Below, piece after piece: positions 1 through 11,342 of a DNA stretch of 64,000 bases; within the stretch, counting starts at the first letter, position 1, and every line of letters begins with the position of its first letter. The stretch lies in NCBI GenBank assembly GCA_007449985.2, contig VIIQ02000057.1:124001-188000 (forward strand), read 5' to 3'. Made by a program: the position numbers and the translations under genes. The notes beneath the pieces were generated by a model, which saw only the letters and a program-made list of their open reading frames with translations, was not told the origin of the DNA and searched no databases. This stretch comes from Desmodesmus armatus. Taxonomy: Eukaryota; Chlorophyta; Chlorophyceae; Sphaeropleales; Scenedesmaceae.

Positions 1-1
1 G

Positions 2-490
2 CCAGCAGACTCAGCATCCAGGCATGAGCGGGATGCACCAGATTCCCCGGACGTGCTCCCTACACAGCTGCTGGATCAGGAGGTTGCAGCAACAGCAGCA
101 CAGCCCTCAGAAACAGGCAACCTGGGCCCCCTCAAAGCGCGCAATCGGGCCAACGCTGCCGAGGCGCGCCGAGTGGTGGACAGTTGCAAAGCTGCCCTGT
201 TTCAGTCAGGGGGAGCACCCGCAGCAGCAGCAGCAGCAGCAGCAGCATGCTCACAGGGAGCAGCGGGCGATCCGGCCAGGGGTCGAGCTTCTGCTGCAGC
301 TGCTGCATGCGCTGCCGCGGCTGCTGCTGCGGCCGGCTGTGATGGCAGCACCCCTATGGGCAGCGAGGAGCAGCAGCAGCGGGAGGATGATTTCATGGAG
401 ATGCTGGGCAGTGACCACGAGCCAGAGGAGCTTGAGCAGTCCTCCAGATGCATCAGCTGTGCTGGGTATCCTCACGCGTATGCACACTGA
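2..490 (+). CDS. Partial hypothetical protein, Ala/Gln-rich with acidic tail
   Basis: The frame is open from the left edge, so the true start lies outside the window, and it ends at a TGA at about 488-490 or at a donor just before it. The visible part has a charged segment (KARNRANAAEARR), a stretch of about 20 alanines encoded by GCA repeats, then an acidic tail with EEQQQREDDFMEML and DHEPEELEQ. No known domain is recognised. It converges on the minus-strand gene at 545-2501. The GCA/CAG repeat also gives an open frame on the other strand that could serve as a further exon of that gene (phase 0 acceptor near 453), so the strand call is only moderately supported; the acidic tail is the reason for preferring plus. 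Confidence 0.45.
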   Translation, partial: PADSASRHERDAPDSPDVLPTQLLDQEVAATAAQPSETGNLGPLKARNRANAAEARRVVDSCKAALFQSGGAPAAAAAAAAACSQGAAGDPARGRASAAAAACAAAAAAAAGCDGSTPMGSEEQQQREDDFMEMLGSDHEPEELEQSSRCISCAGYPHAYAH

Positions 491-544
491 CACGAATGCA
501 TTTGCTGCGCTGACCCATGCACTCGCACGCGCGCATACACGCAC

Positions 545-2066
545 CTTGTCAGGGTTTTTGTCGTGGTACTTGGCCACACTCTTGGCATCATCGAGGTCCA
601 GCTGGTGGCGCTGCTGCAGTTTTCTGCGGAGGTTGCTCACATCGTACCGGTGATGAAGTATTCCCGCGGGGCATGCTTGCCGTCCATGCTGCGCACCTCC
701 TCCTTGGACAGGCCAGGCATCTGCTTCATGACTGAGATCTCTACTGCCTCGCGCACACCTGCAACACCGTACAGGCAACATGGCAGCAAATGAATTTGGT
801 CAGAGTGAGAGATGATCACAGCAGATCGGTCTGAACAAAGAAACAGGTTACCAGTACAGCCGGAACTGCTCGTTGCTGGTATGGCAGCCAATACCAGGCG
901 TGAGTCAAAAGCACTATTTGTCAAGGAGTTGCCTGAATGTGCGGACAGGGGCCACATGCGCACGACCGATTGGCTGGCAGCAGTACAACACCACATGCAC
1001 GACATGTGGTTGGCCGCGGTGCTCACTTGTGATGATGTCCGGGTTGCGCATCTTGGGGCTGATCTCCAGAAGACGCGCGATGTAGGCCTTGCACACAGCA
1101 GGCAGGTGTGACTCGCGCAGCAGGCGCCTGTTGTCCCCCTCGTACTGCTGGCCATGGCAGAGTTCACCATTGGCGTTGGTGTGCTCCCAGTGATGCATGG
1201 TGATGGTGCACCTGTCCAAGCTCGCAAAGTACTGCGTGAAGGAGAAGTGGCACTTGCACCCCACATGCTGGCTGGTGCCGGCAGCGCGCTTGCTACTACG
1301 CTTGCCAGTTGCTTGGCCTACAGGCAAAAGTGATGCAGCCACATGGAAGGTGGGGTGGGTGATGACATCTGCTTAGGCATGTGCAGGCACGCATGCAAGC
1401 GCACAATCATACCGATGCTCCCTTCCTGCTGTGAGAGACAAACTGCTGGCATCCAAATACTTGGGCATGTGCAGGCACGCAAGCAAGGCACAGTCATACC
1501 CGATGCTCCCTTCCTGCTGCGAGAGTCAAACATCCGGCATCAAAACAGCGTTGGCACCATCCGTCTGCTAAGGCATGAGCATGCATGCAGGCAGCCGCAC
1601 AGTCGTACCTGCTGCTCCCTTCTTGTCATCACAGTGGTTGCACTTGTAGGTGACTGTCCACCTCCGAGCGTCCTGTCTGCCTCTGGCAGGTGGCTGCTCC
1701 TGGACCTTTGGTTGGGCACAGGACAGGAAGCGACAATCACCCCGCAAGCACTCCCCCTCCCCCCAGGAAGTTGGGCATTGCTTCCAAGGGGATGGTGGCT
1801 TCCAGTGCTTTGCTGTTGGCCCGTTTCTTGGGTGCCCAATCCAAATCACCGAAGTTGAAGGGACGCTGCAGCAGCTGTTGCTCGTCCTGCTGCTGCTCGG
1901 GGGATACGTTGGCCTGTTGAGGATGCTGGGGGTCAGGCTGCTCTGCGAGGAACTGCCGCAGCTCTGCAAGTGCCTGCTGGTGCTCCTCATCTTTCCCATA
2001 CTCGGACTGCTGCCCGTCCCGCTGCTGCTGCTGTTCCTCTGATTGAGGCAGGGGCTGAGTTGGATC

Positions 2067-2099
<33 letters not shown>

Positions 2100-2501
2100 A
2101 AAGGGTGCTGGTTGATCTGCAGCAGCAGGTTGCTGCTGCTGTGCCTCTCCTGAATGCTGCATGAGCTGCTGATCCCTGGGCGGGAACATGGTGTCAAGCC
2201 GGACCCGAGTGTGTCCATGCTGCTGCTGCTGCTGCTGCAGCTGCTGCTGCTGTTGATGCTGCTGTCTATCAGTAGACTGCAGCTGCTGCTGCTGCTGTTC
2301 CTGCCGCAGCAACTGGTCCTGCTGCTCCAGTAAAGGCTGGCTGGCATTGGACAGACCGCCTGCAGACTGCCTGAGTCGCTGGATAGCCCGGGACCAGGAC
2401 CCTGGGCTGAGGTATTGAAGCAGGTTAGTGATTGCGTCTGTCCCATTGCCTGATGGTGCCCGCACTGGGGACTGAGGCGCAAGAGGCTCTTGATCAGACA
2501 T
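545..2501 (-). CDS. polyGln protein with FAR1/GCM-like zinc-binding region, one frame break
   Basis: Four exons are in phase: 2501-1752, 1705-1609, 1317-1027 and 758-545, with GT-AG borders; further exons would lie to the left. Exon 1 starts MSDQEPLAPQ and is dominated by glutamine runs. Exons 2-3 carry a likely zinc site: KCNHC, then VGCKCHFSF and a HHWEH pair, an order like that of FAR1/SWIM and WRKY-GCM1 DNA-binding domains found in Mutator-type transposases and their domesticated relatives. Exon 4 is helical and charged. Within exon 4, near 639, the frame must shift by one base (REYFIT to RYDVSNLRRKL) to reach the donor at 545, and the exon length fits one missing base. The family assignment is an inference; the splice structure is well supported. 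Confidence 0.55.
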
Positions 2502-2569
2502 CCATCAATTCAAAATCACAGGTGCTTGGATCGGTTGCAAGAGCGGCAGCATGCGCTCAGAAGAACGAT

Positions 2570-4950
2570 TATGTTACACCATCAAGGTGATGAGACCTAT
2601 CGAGCACAGTCCGAGGCACCTCGGCCGTTGACCCTGGGTTCTAGGGCAGGGACTCGACGTGCCTTCCAGGCCTCCGTAGTCCTTGAATAGGCAACGTATG
2701 ATACCGAAGTACTTACAGTCAAGCCAGGCAGCCGTAAGCTGAAGTGTCCCCAACTCGCACGACCTTTACACTGGGCCCTCAACCGTGCGGTATTACGGTA
2801 ACGGCGGTATGTACCGGTAACTTGCTTAGCCAGCGGTAGGGGTTTCTGGGCTGTTTTAGGCATTTTAACAGGCTGTATGTGGGCCAGCATGCAGGGTTGT
2901 TGTAGTCAAGACCCAGTGGTTGCCAGCTCATACAGTAGACAGCTGCTGATACTGCAACAATGCTGCAGTAGCTTGCTTCCTCCAGGCAATGACACAACAC
3001 TACTTACAGTCAGACATGCCATCCCAACTTCATGCCATAACGTCCCACCAGGCGGTGGATGCCATTGCATAAAATGCTGGCAACCATGCACTTCACATTC
3101 ATGGCTCTGGTCAAATGGACCACACAAGCCCAACATCTGCCACTTCAAACAGCAGATGCAAAATACAGCACAACACACATGCATGGTTCAAACACTGCGC
3201 CGTGCTGTGCGCTGGCAGCGGTGACAACCTGCTAACATTCTGGCCACTGCAGGAGGGGCCACCAACAACCCAACCACCACATCAGCAACAGTCGGCGAGT
3301 CCTGCAGCAACTGTCAGTGTTGTACAGTGCAACATCTGACTCTGCTCTTGCCAAGGGGTTGACGGCGCTTTCCTCTGCCTGCAAGCACATGACAAAGCAC
3401 CAGCCTTTACTGCACCATTGTGTGACTCCTGCTATCATCAAGGAGAAGGTCAGGGGAGCAAACATCTGACTGCGCACACAGCAGCTGCCGGCGCCAGCTG
3501 CTGGCAGGGCACAATACCTACAGGCACTGCCGCTGTGATGCTGCTGCTGCTGCTGCTGCTGCAACTCACAGTGTCTGATACATGCCTCCACTGCTGCAGC
3601 TGTGCCTGTTGCAGCACACCCTTTTGCAGCACAATTGTTGGCGCTGATGCTGTGTGTGCAGGCCTGAACACCAGCATTGTGAACTGCCACTACTGCGTAC
3701 CTCTGCTCTACCAACCAACTGTGACGCCATGCTGCTGCTGCTGCTGCTGCGCAACATGACAACACAGCAGTGACATGGTGCCGATGCATCCACACTAAGC
3801 ACAAACCTGGCTGCAGCTGCCCAGATGCGACATGCTCCAGTCACAGTCGAGGCTGGAGCATGCTGCGACATAATGTCTGTCCAAGACACTCCCATGCGCC
3901 ACTGAGCAACAGATGCTATCAACCTCCCTGTTATTCTTACCTGCTGTATGCCAGTCGTAACTGAAGACCAGCACAGCTTGTGGCACAACCCGTGAGATGC
4001 AGGATTCCCTGCGCAGATGAAAATGGAAATGGTTACCAGTAAAGAAGAGGTTATCAGTACGAGCCAGCTACATCTTGCCATTGCTTCAAGCTTCAAGGCT
4101 GTTGCTTGCCCAGCTGAGCATGTTGTATAGACAGCAAGGGCACTCCCACCTTTTGTGCATAACAAGGACTGATTCTCCACATCATCTTGCACAGGACAGC
4201 CCGGCTGAACCACTGCCACTCATCAAGCGGTTGCTGCAGCCAAGCTCCAGAAATGAAGCAAGACTTGCAGAGAGGGCCAGCACCTGCACAGGAGTTGCCC
4301 AAGTGCAGCAGCAGCAGCATGAAGTGACACAATGAGCCTGAAGCAGGCATCAGCACAACATGCAGAACATCACAGATGCAGTGCACAATGTGGATGTCTC
4401 CCTGCAGCCTTGTGGTGTGCAGTTGCTCACACTTGGCCCTTACAATGAGCTGTCTTGGTGTGGGACTGTGGATGGGCAGGACCGCGGATTCCCACAGAAC
4501 GTCTGTTGATGGTAGCAGAAGGATGCAAGGCTCCAGGGTGGTCTAAAGCACAGACTGCTTGATGCGCACCTGTTACCTGAGTCTTCTCAGGCCCTCCAGC
4601 GCAGCCTGCGGGTGATGACCCTGCACCGACGTCCACAGGCTTTTCAGCTGCCAGATCTGCATACACACTTGTCGAAGGCCTGCAACTGTGCCTGTAGCTC
4701 CATGGACGAGGCAGCAGATCAGTACAGTAGCTGCATGCTGCTCTGGGGCTGTCGAAGCAGCATCACCAGGCGTCTTAATGAACGAACGTTATAGATAGTC
4801 ATGAGAGCTTGGACAAGACGCCGCGGACTTGAACGAAGGCACGGACAGAACAGATGACTGATCTGGAAGGTAGTTAGGTGCCATTTGGACCGCACAGCAC
4901 CAGGCTTTCAGTCGTCAATCTAGCACACACAATCTAAGCCACCTACCGAG
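2570..4950 (-). repeat. Inverted segmental duplication, arm A (partner 28800-31150)
   Basis: About 2.4 kb is repeated in opposite orientation at 28800-31150. Translations match closely over long stretches, for example the block ending PPGGGCHC at about 3050 and its partner at about 30640. On the minus strand here the sequence contains degenerate exon-like pieces (for example MNVKCMVA followed by HRLVGRYGMKLGWHV near 3030-3110), so a multi-exon gene was copied. A CTG run near 3541-3562 is expanded relative to the partner. The left end carries a short TACCGG-rich array at about 2790-2830. Confidence 0.8.
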
Positions 4951-6740
4951 ATGCGCGCTAAGACGTATTCAGAACGTTATCAAATACTTGTAACATATAT
5001 TTCAGCAGCTGTATATGGGCAAGCGTGACTGTCAAAAATCGTCAAATTCTCTGGGCCCTGGCAGAGCTCCAGTAAAGATTAGTTGTATTGTTTTACATCA
5101 TAAAATTCTGTTGTGAGCGCTGCTTGGGCCTCGGACCTTGTTCAGTGTCCGCAGCATCACTTCAAGCCCTTTGCGTTCTGCTCAGCTCTCGCAAAATGGC
5201 CTCCAGCGTGCACCAGAGACGGAGAGAAAGGTTCAGCAGCTGTCCAGAGACGTTTTGGACCATGTAGAATCCGATTTTAGCGGTCTTGGGGCGCCCCTTA
5301 GAGCGATTAACGGAGCCCCGCTATTGTTTCACTCAGCAGTGCACTGCAGGCCCCCCCAGTGGTGTTGAACCAAAGCTGAGTTTGCTCCTACTGCTGTCAG
5401 GCAGACACAACGTCAAGGGAAGCACATTGTCTTGACTGGAAAACACAGCAGCAGTGCATTGCTGCTTCCAGCAACAGTAGCAGCCAGTTCAGCACAACAG
5501 ATTACACCCTATCACAGACCTTGCAGGCACCCAACATCAGCAGGCGTGACCAAGCACAGGGCTTTGGCCCAGCTGAACTAAATCGGCATGGTGGCATGAC
5601 CAACTTAGTGACTGTGGCCAGGCTGCTGGGTTTGTGGGGGGGAAGGGGGGGGGGGGGGGGGGAGTCTCTACTGCACTGTTGGCCAAGAGCTTCCAGATCA
5701 TCTAGAGCCTCCAGACTGTTTCACAGACTGCTTGGCACTAGCGGGCCCACAGTTTGTCACCAGTGGGGATTCCCATTTGCACGTTCTACACGGTAGCCTG
5801 CTTTCAAGTAACAGTGGGTGCAAAAGTGATGGAGAAGATGCTTTTCGCACCACTCAGCGTGTGCACCTGGTCCAGAAGCAAAGGCCTTCCTGCAGCAGCT
5901 GTGGGCCACAGCCTGTGGCAGCAGGACAGTGGGGCAACACGTGGCAACAGTGAAAACCATGCTGCTTTCTCTTGCAACAAACACCACGGATTCAGGCGCT
6001 GGTGTTGTGCTAATGTGCTAATGTCAATTGCTGAATGGTTTCAACCGATCGACTACAGTTGACTGGCTGCAGGTGGGAGCAAGCCTTGTGGGGACCACCC
6101 AAGCGTGCGATTACTACATGTGATACCAATTGAAGACCTGTAGTGGCCTTAGAAGTCACGCCAAGGCTGGACATGCTGCTCTGGCACCACCCCACAGCAG
6201 CTGGTCACAGCGGTCCCGGCTGGCTGCTGCCCCAACTTTGCAGACATATAGCTCACTGCATAGTGCGAAATTGGCGACGCTGCTTGGCACACATTATGTT
6301 TATGATGTATATAACTTATACTGAAAGTCCTGGCTCCTGGCGTAAAACGATTAACGGAGCCCCGGTAATGTTTTGAGGGCCTGCTGCAGCAGTAGAGGAC
6401 ACAGACAGGACCCTTGAACTTACCATTAACCCATCAGCACGCACTCAGGGCTTCTTAGACGTTAGAGTATGTATGTGACTGTCATATTATGCAAGGCCTC
6501 TGGGCGTCAGCACGTCACTCAGCCCGTAACCAAACCTGTTCAAATCAAGGCACTTTTCTGCAATGAAGACCAAGGGCCCTTTGCCTGTGCGCCGAACCCA
6601 GCCCGAAAGGGTTTAGACTCAAAGTATGTTTGATTGCGCAACTCTGTAGCGTTTTTGGAAGGCTGCGTTTGGTTGTTCGAGCTCCCCGGAACGCACAAAC
6701 CAGGCCTGTCAGGTCAACTTCGTTGTTTGGCTGCTTCGTT
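4950..6740. other. Intergenic region without a recognisable gene
   Basis: No convincing coding exon was seen. It holds a long poly-G run at about 5636-5662 and two copies of a short shared string, CGATTAACGGAGCCCCG, at about 5305-5321 and 6347-6363, which suggests remnants of a dispersed repeat. Confidence 0.5.
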
Positions 6741-6748
6741 GTTTGTAC

Positions 6749-7268
6749 ACAGACAATGTGGGAAGTACCAGCGACCCAGGCAGCAGGCGTATTGTATTGT
6801 GCGTGTGGAGTGAACGAACTTACAGACGACTAGTTTCGCCTTCTTCAAGGCTCATCAGGTCTAAGCTCGAAAAACACACGCAGCATGCAAGTATAGGACT
6901 GGCATGCAAGAGGTAACAGGTGCAGTGACTGTCAGTGTGGGAGTGGTGGTGTCAACACCTGCTGATATGCTGTAAAGCATGCAAACCACAGTTTCAGACA
7001 GTCAGCACACTGTTTCAGTGCCGTGCCCTGATCAGGCGCGCTCCAATGGAGCGATTCTTGGTGTATGCAACGATCAGCTTGGCGTCAGTGCCACCAAAGA
7101 TGGAAGCAACATCTGCCTCATGCTTGTGAGCTGCATATACACGATTTAGCACTGCTGCAACTTGTGCAGTCATTTTAAACTGCCCATTTGTCTGTAAGTT
7201 CGTTCACTCCACACGCACAATACAATACGCCTGCTGCCTGGGTCGCTGGTACTTCCCACATTGTCTGT
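6749..7268. mobile_element. Short element with perfect 79-bp terminal inverted repeats and captured gene end (Pack-MITE type)
   Basis: Bases 6749-6827 and 7190-7268 are exact reverse complements over 79 bp, starting ACAGACAATGTGGG. The 362-bp interior has no transposase. It contains 240 bp (6895-7134) nearly identical to 47258-47019, the last exon and 3' flank of a gene elsewhere in the window. Both outer flanks have AC next to the repeat, too little to call a target-site duplication. A non-autonomous DNA transposon that picked up a gene piece is the best reading; a fold-back structure made by local inversion is the alternative. Confidence 0.8.
6895..7134 (-). pseudogene. Captured 3' gene fragment inside the inverted-repeat element
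   Basis: On the minus strand this reads through HKHEADVASIFGGTDAKL to the terminal IRARH and stop, as in the exon at 47019-47139, then follows its 3' flank. The 64-residue antisense translations of the two copies differ at two positions. The capture begins at GCAGCTCAC, which in the other copy directly follows a CAG splice acceptor, so the copied unit coincides with an exon start. No upstream coding sequence is present, so it cannot make the parent protein. Confidence 0.8.
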
Positions 7269-7374
7269 ACAACCACTGGCCACAAATAATTATACTTATC
7301 ATAATAACAACGTTGAAGACTATGTCGGCCTTCGGCGTCGACCTGGCTTAGATTGTGTGTGCTAGCGTGCAGAC

Positions 7375-7460
7375 TGTTTGCGTGTAGCGACTCCAAGCAT
7401 ACTTGCGTCTGCAAGGCATTGTGTTCCTTGCATCACAGGACGTGCTGCGGGCTGTTGAAG
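7375..7460 (-). repeat. Dispersed repeat, inverted copy at 28728-28815
   Basis: The stretch CGTGTAGCGACTCCAAGC through GGGCTGTTGAAGCC is the reverse complement of sequence at about 28728-28810, immediately after the tRNA-like SINE. It is probably the tail of that SINE or of the duplicated segment next to it. Confidence 0.6.
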
Positions 7461-7579
7461 CCAATTCCCCCCTTCCTTTTCCCCTACTCTATCTAAGAGG
7501 TCTCTTGTGGTTCAGTTACATGTTCACTTACTGTCGATCACGTTGAGCTGTGAGCTACCTGAATTGCGTTGAACCTTTC

Positions 7580-8340
7580 AGGTAGTAATAAAAGTGTCGG
7601 GGTACCAAAGTAAACCTTTTGCAATGAGACATACCCCCCCCCCCCCCCCCGCCCTCCCTCCCTCCCTCCCTCCCCCCCCCCCAAGTTGGGGTACCAAAGT
7701 CAACCTTCCTGCAGTAAGACATACCCCCCCCCAAACCCTCTTCGCGCCCCCCCCCTCTCCACCCCCCCCCCCTCGCCCCTACCCCTCTTCGCGCTCCTCT
7801 GCCTCCCCCCAGCATATTCTGCTGCCACAGCCAGCTACATGCCCGCCCCGGTTGGTGGGACAAGTAGCTGGCCCAGTGGTCAGCCCCCTCTCCCCCCCCC
7901 CCTTCTGCCCCCACCCCTTCTTGTGTGAATGCCCTCTCCCCCCCCCCCCCCCACTTCCCCCTTGAGGGAGTTTCAGTCCCCCTCTGTTGATCCTCTACCC
8001 GTCCCTTGGGCAAGCCTGCTGACAACAGCATACAGCACAAGACAGCGCCAAAAGCTACCTCAGCTGCAGTGAAATCTCAGGTAGTGATATGAAAGGTCAG
8101 GGCACCAAAGTCAACCTTGTCTTGGCACCCCCCCCCCCCCCTTCCTCCCCCTCGCCCAAAGGCACTACCCCCCCTCCCCCTCGCCAAGGGCCCCCCACCC
8201 CCACCCCCACCCCACCCCTTTCTCTGCCCCCCCCCCACCCCCTTTCCCTCCCTCCCCCCCCCCTCCTTGCTCCCCCCCCTCTTCTGCCATCTTCCCTCAT
8301 CCCTGTTGAGGGAGCTTTCCTCCCCTCTGTTGATCCTCTC
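7580..8340. repeat. C-rich low-complexity region with degenerate tandem units
   Basis: Poly-C runs of up to about 18 bases alternate with CCT/CCA-rich stretches. A unit with the core GTACCAAAGTCAACCTT followed by a C run recurs at about 7598-7650, 7690-7735 and 8100-8145. The open frames here translate to Pro- or Gly-only peptides on both strands and are treated as composition artefacts. The G-rich strand could form quadruplexes. Confidence 0.75.
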
Positions 8341-8589
8341 CCCCAATCTCCCCTCTTCTTGGGCCAGCCTGTTGGCAGCATAACTACACAAGACAACGCC
8401 AAGGGCAATACGCTTTCCAGCAGCAGCGGTGCAGCAGCTTGCCTGCTTCACAATTCAGCTGAGGTGTGAATGCGTCCCTAGTAAAGATGGAGGACACCTA
8501 CAAGGTTGTAGGATGCATATCTAACACTGTCAAGCACCTGAGTATCACTGAGCAGCCCTGATTTGAGATCAAAACGTCAGAAAAGGGCA

Positions 8590-8850
8590 AAAAGTGCATG
8601 GCGGTACCTACCAGCGGTTACCGGCACTTAACGCTGCTACCGCATTTACTGACACAATACCGATGCTAACGGGGTTACCGCTCAGTCTCTGGTGTTACCG
8701 TGTACATACCGGCGGTACCGCAGGTCACCGACCGTGGTAACGGCGCCTACCGGTGTACCGGCGTCGAACGCCGGTACCAACCGGAGCTTACCGGCCAATA
8801 AGGGCCATATCGCCACATACCGCACAGTTACCACCGGTACCCTTCCCATA
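8590..8850. repeat. Degenerate TACCGG/CCGGTA array
   Basis: Short words TACCGG, CCGGTA and GGTAACGG recur every 8-15 bases on both strands. The array ends in a string containing TACCACCGGTACCCTTCCC that is shared with the array at 30865-31125. Such arrays sit at or near the ends of the duplicated segments, so they may mark element termini. Confidence 0.6.
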
Positions 8851-10480
8851 GTGCACCGCTGTTGCTACAAGAACCACAACAGCACAACACCTATGCCGTA
8901 CTGCCCAGGCAGCCACAGCTGCCCATCGCAGAGTATCATGCAGACATCTGTGTTGAACACACTGCACCCAGCAGTAGCGCACTACCAACTTGTCGTGGCA
9001 TCCGGCACTCAAGTGATGACACCAGCACTAGTATCAGCAGCAGCATCACCTTGAGCGTCTTCTGCAGTGACTTACTGCCCGTTGAACAGGCGCTCTTGTT
9101 TACGGGTAGCGAAGGTGCTCTTCTTCCCTGCAAAAAAGAACAAACAACAACGTCAGCTGCTGCACTCAAAGGACCAGGCCTGGCTGCCGCTGCCCCACCT
9201 CCTGTGCAGCACTGCTACTAATGGGCAGCACCATGCTGCTGACACGAACACGCTGCTTTCGCTGCTCCTGCTGCGTTACCTGCTGCTGCTTATGTATCCT
9301 CAGCATTTGCATCAGCAAGCAAAAGATTTTGACAGCACACAGGCTGCGTCTCACCTTCTTCAATAGGCACGATCGCACAGGGAGTTCAGCACTGCCCGTT
9401 GCACACCCCTTGTTGCGGTTCCTGTGCACATCAAACCCAATGTCAGCAGGCAGCGGCGTGTGTTAGACACATGACTCAGCACGGGGCGTGTGCGTCAAAA
9501 CAGTAAGCACTGCACCTGCTGAGCAGCATTGCTAGTGCTGACAAGGGCGCGCAAGCTGCTGCACTGCTCCTCCTGCATCCAAGGCTGCTGCTTCTGCATC
9601 CTCAGCATCTGCACCCTGAAGCGCAAGCATTCCAACAGCACACACCCTTTGTGGCTGTATCTTACCTGCTTCAAAATGCACCGTTGCACAGAGAGTCCAG
9701 CACCACCCGTTGCACACCCTTGTTGGCGACGTTTCCTGCGCATGCCATATGGCAAGCGAGACATTAGTTGTTGGTCACATGGCAGCAGTGGGGTCCAAAC
9801 TTGATGTGATGTACATGCCCAGTGCATACAACCCAGCGCGCTCGCAGCTGCTTCATGCATTGCCAGCCTTGTCTATAGTCATGTAGGCTGCTTGCAACTT
9901 GCCTGCGACCACATACTGCCGCTGCAATCATATCATTCTGGGCAAGGGGACATGTTGGCTGCCGTTGCTGCAGCCACATTGGTCACCAGTTCAGCGCCTG
10001 CACAGCAGTTGTGCCAGTGCAGCAGAATGACAGGATTGACGTAGCAAGCAATGTGCTGAAGTGAGCAGCAGCACAACCAAGATGATCCCAACTGCTGTGG
10101 ACAACAGTGTTGTGTCTCTTTGAAACGTTGGTCGTAACTGGCGACGTAGCGGAAGGCGCAGTGGATGGTGGAAACGGCCGATGAAGGGATGATCTGAAAG
10201 GTAGTCAGAGCTCTTTCTGCCGTCCAGTGCCAGGCGGTGGCTGCAATGACTGTATAAAAGCCGGAGCATTACAGATGGCACGGTCCATCGTGGGAAACCT
10301 TGGCCTATGCTGCGTTGTTCAACCCTAGGGTGACTGGTCGGTAGATCAGTACCGTGATCGTTCAACGGTTGTGTTCATCTTTCACAGCAAGAAGACCTGA
10401 CATGACAGAGAAAGGTTGCATATCGCTCCTTTTGACAAAGCCTGGGGAACCACAAACAGCAGGCACACCCTGTCCACCCC
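8850..10480 (-). repeat. Inverted segmental duplication, arm C (partner 38240-39960), degenerate coding on minus strand
   Basis: About 1.6 kb is repeated in opposite orientation at 38240-39960. The minus strand holds exon-like pieces, including MRRKRRQQGCATGGAG near 9740 and KKSTFATRKQERLFNGQ followed by a stop near 9110. Exon-like blocks at 9166-9440 and 9500-9750 are diverged tandem copies of each other (GCATGSAELPVRSCLLKK against GCATGGAGLSVQRCILKQ). The partner arm has only one of the two units. No family is recognised. Confidence 0.75.
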
Positions 10481-10540
10481 CACCGTGGGGGTACCCCCCC
10501 ACCCCCACCCCCATCCCCACCCCCACCCCCAATGATGACT
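10450..10540. repeat. CCCCCA-type low-complexity tract
   Basis: CACCCC repeats at about 10476-10530 give overlapping Pro- or Gly-rich open frames on both strands. They have no coding features and are read as composition only. The poly-C string at about 38245-38257 lies at the matching place in the partner arm. Confidence 0.6.
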
Positions 10541-10717
10541 GTAACAGTGACCATTGCAACTGCAATCATGCTTCCTCAACAGCACCACGGGCGGCTACTG
10601 CTTCTGCGACATGAGCATAAACCTGCCTGGCCCAGTGGGCCTACTAAGCCCCGGCAGGCCTTTAGAACGCACGAACAGAACATTCAGATACAAGCATCAG
10701 CTTCAATAGGCTTTAAC

Positions 10718-10802
10718 GCTTGTTGAAAATTGTTAACGTCGCTAACTATGCCTAACGCTCAGAGCGCGACGCTAGCGTTTGTTAACGTCGTTAACGGCGG
10801 GT
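10718..10802. repeat. Degenerate TTAACG array
   Basis: TTAACG and CTAACG words recur six or more times in 85 bp, with GCTAGCG palindromes between. A longer array of the same type lies at 40140-40375. Confidence 0.65.
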
Positions 10803-10939
10803 GTCTGGATTAGGGTTTCTGGATCGGCGGAGCCCCTACGGACAGTTTAAGGTTTCTTGGGGGGGGGAGCAGGGGGGTGCAGGTACTAGGGTTTAGATTT
10901 ATTGACAGCAGGACATGCCGGACAGCAGGGACAGTTTGT

Positions 10940-11342
10940 AGCTAGAGCGTCATGGAGTGGGCAGAGTGGGAGGGAGTGGGCATAATGCCAGATTGGCAGG
11001 CTGGGGACTTAGGCAAACCCAGCTAGAGTGTCCTGGAGTGGGCAAAGTGGAGGGAGTGGGCAGAATGCCAGAGTGGCAGGCTGGGGACTTAGGAAAATCC
11101 AGCGAGAGTGTCTAGGAGTGGGCAGAGTGGGAGGGAGTGGGCAGAATGCCAGAGTGGCAGGCTGGGGCCTTAGGAAAATCCAGCGAGAGTGTCCTGGAGT
11201 GGGCAGAGTGGGAGGGAGTGGGCAGAATGCCAGAGTGGCAGGCTGGGGACTTGGGAATTTCAGCTGGAGTTTCCTGGAGTGGGCAGAGTGGGAGGGAGTG
11301 GGCAGAATGCCAGAGTGGCAGGCTGGGGCCTATGAAAATTAG
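10940..11342. repeat. Minisatellite, period about 80 bp, about five copies
   Basis: The unit contains GGAGTGGGCAGAGTGGGAGG and AATGCCAGAGTGGCAGGC and repeats five times with few changes. The period is not a clean multiple of three in all copies. The open frame through it (about 104 codons) is repetitive and is not called as a gene. Confidence 0.9.

Noticed and set aside
7594..8469. Pro-rich open frames on plus and Gly-rich on minus
   Set aside because: They come from poly-C tracts; no start context, splice structure or domain.
10375..10614. Gly- or Pro-rich frames near 10.5 kb
   Set aside because: Caused by CACCCC simple sequence.
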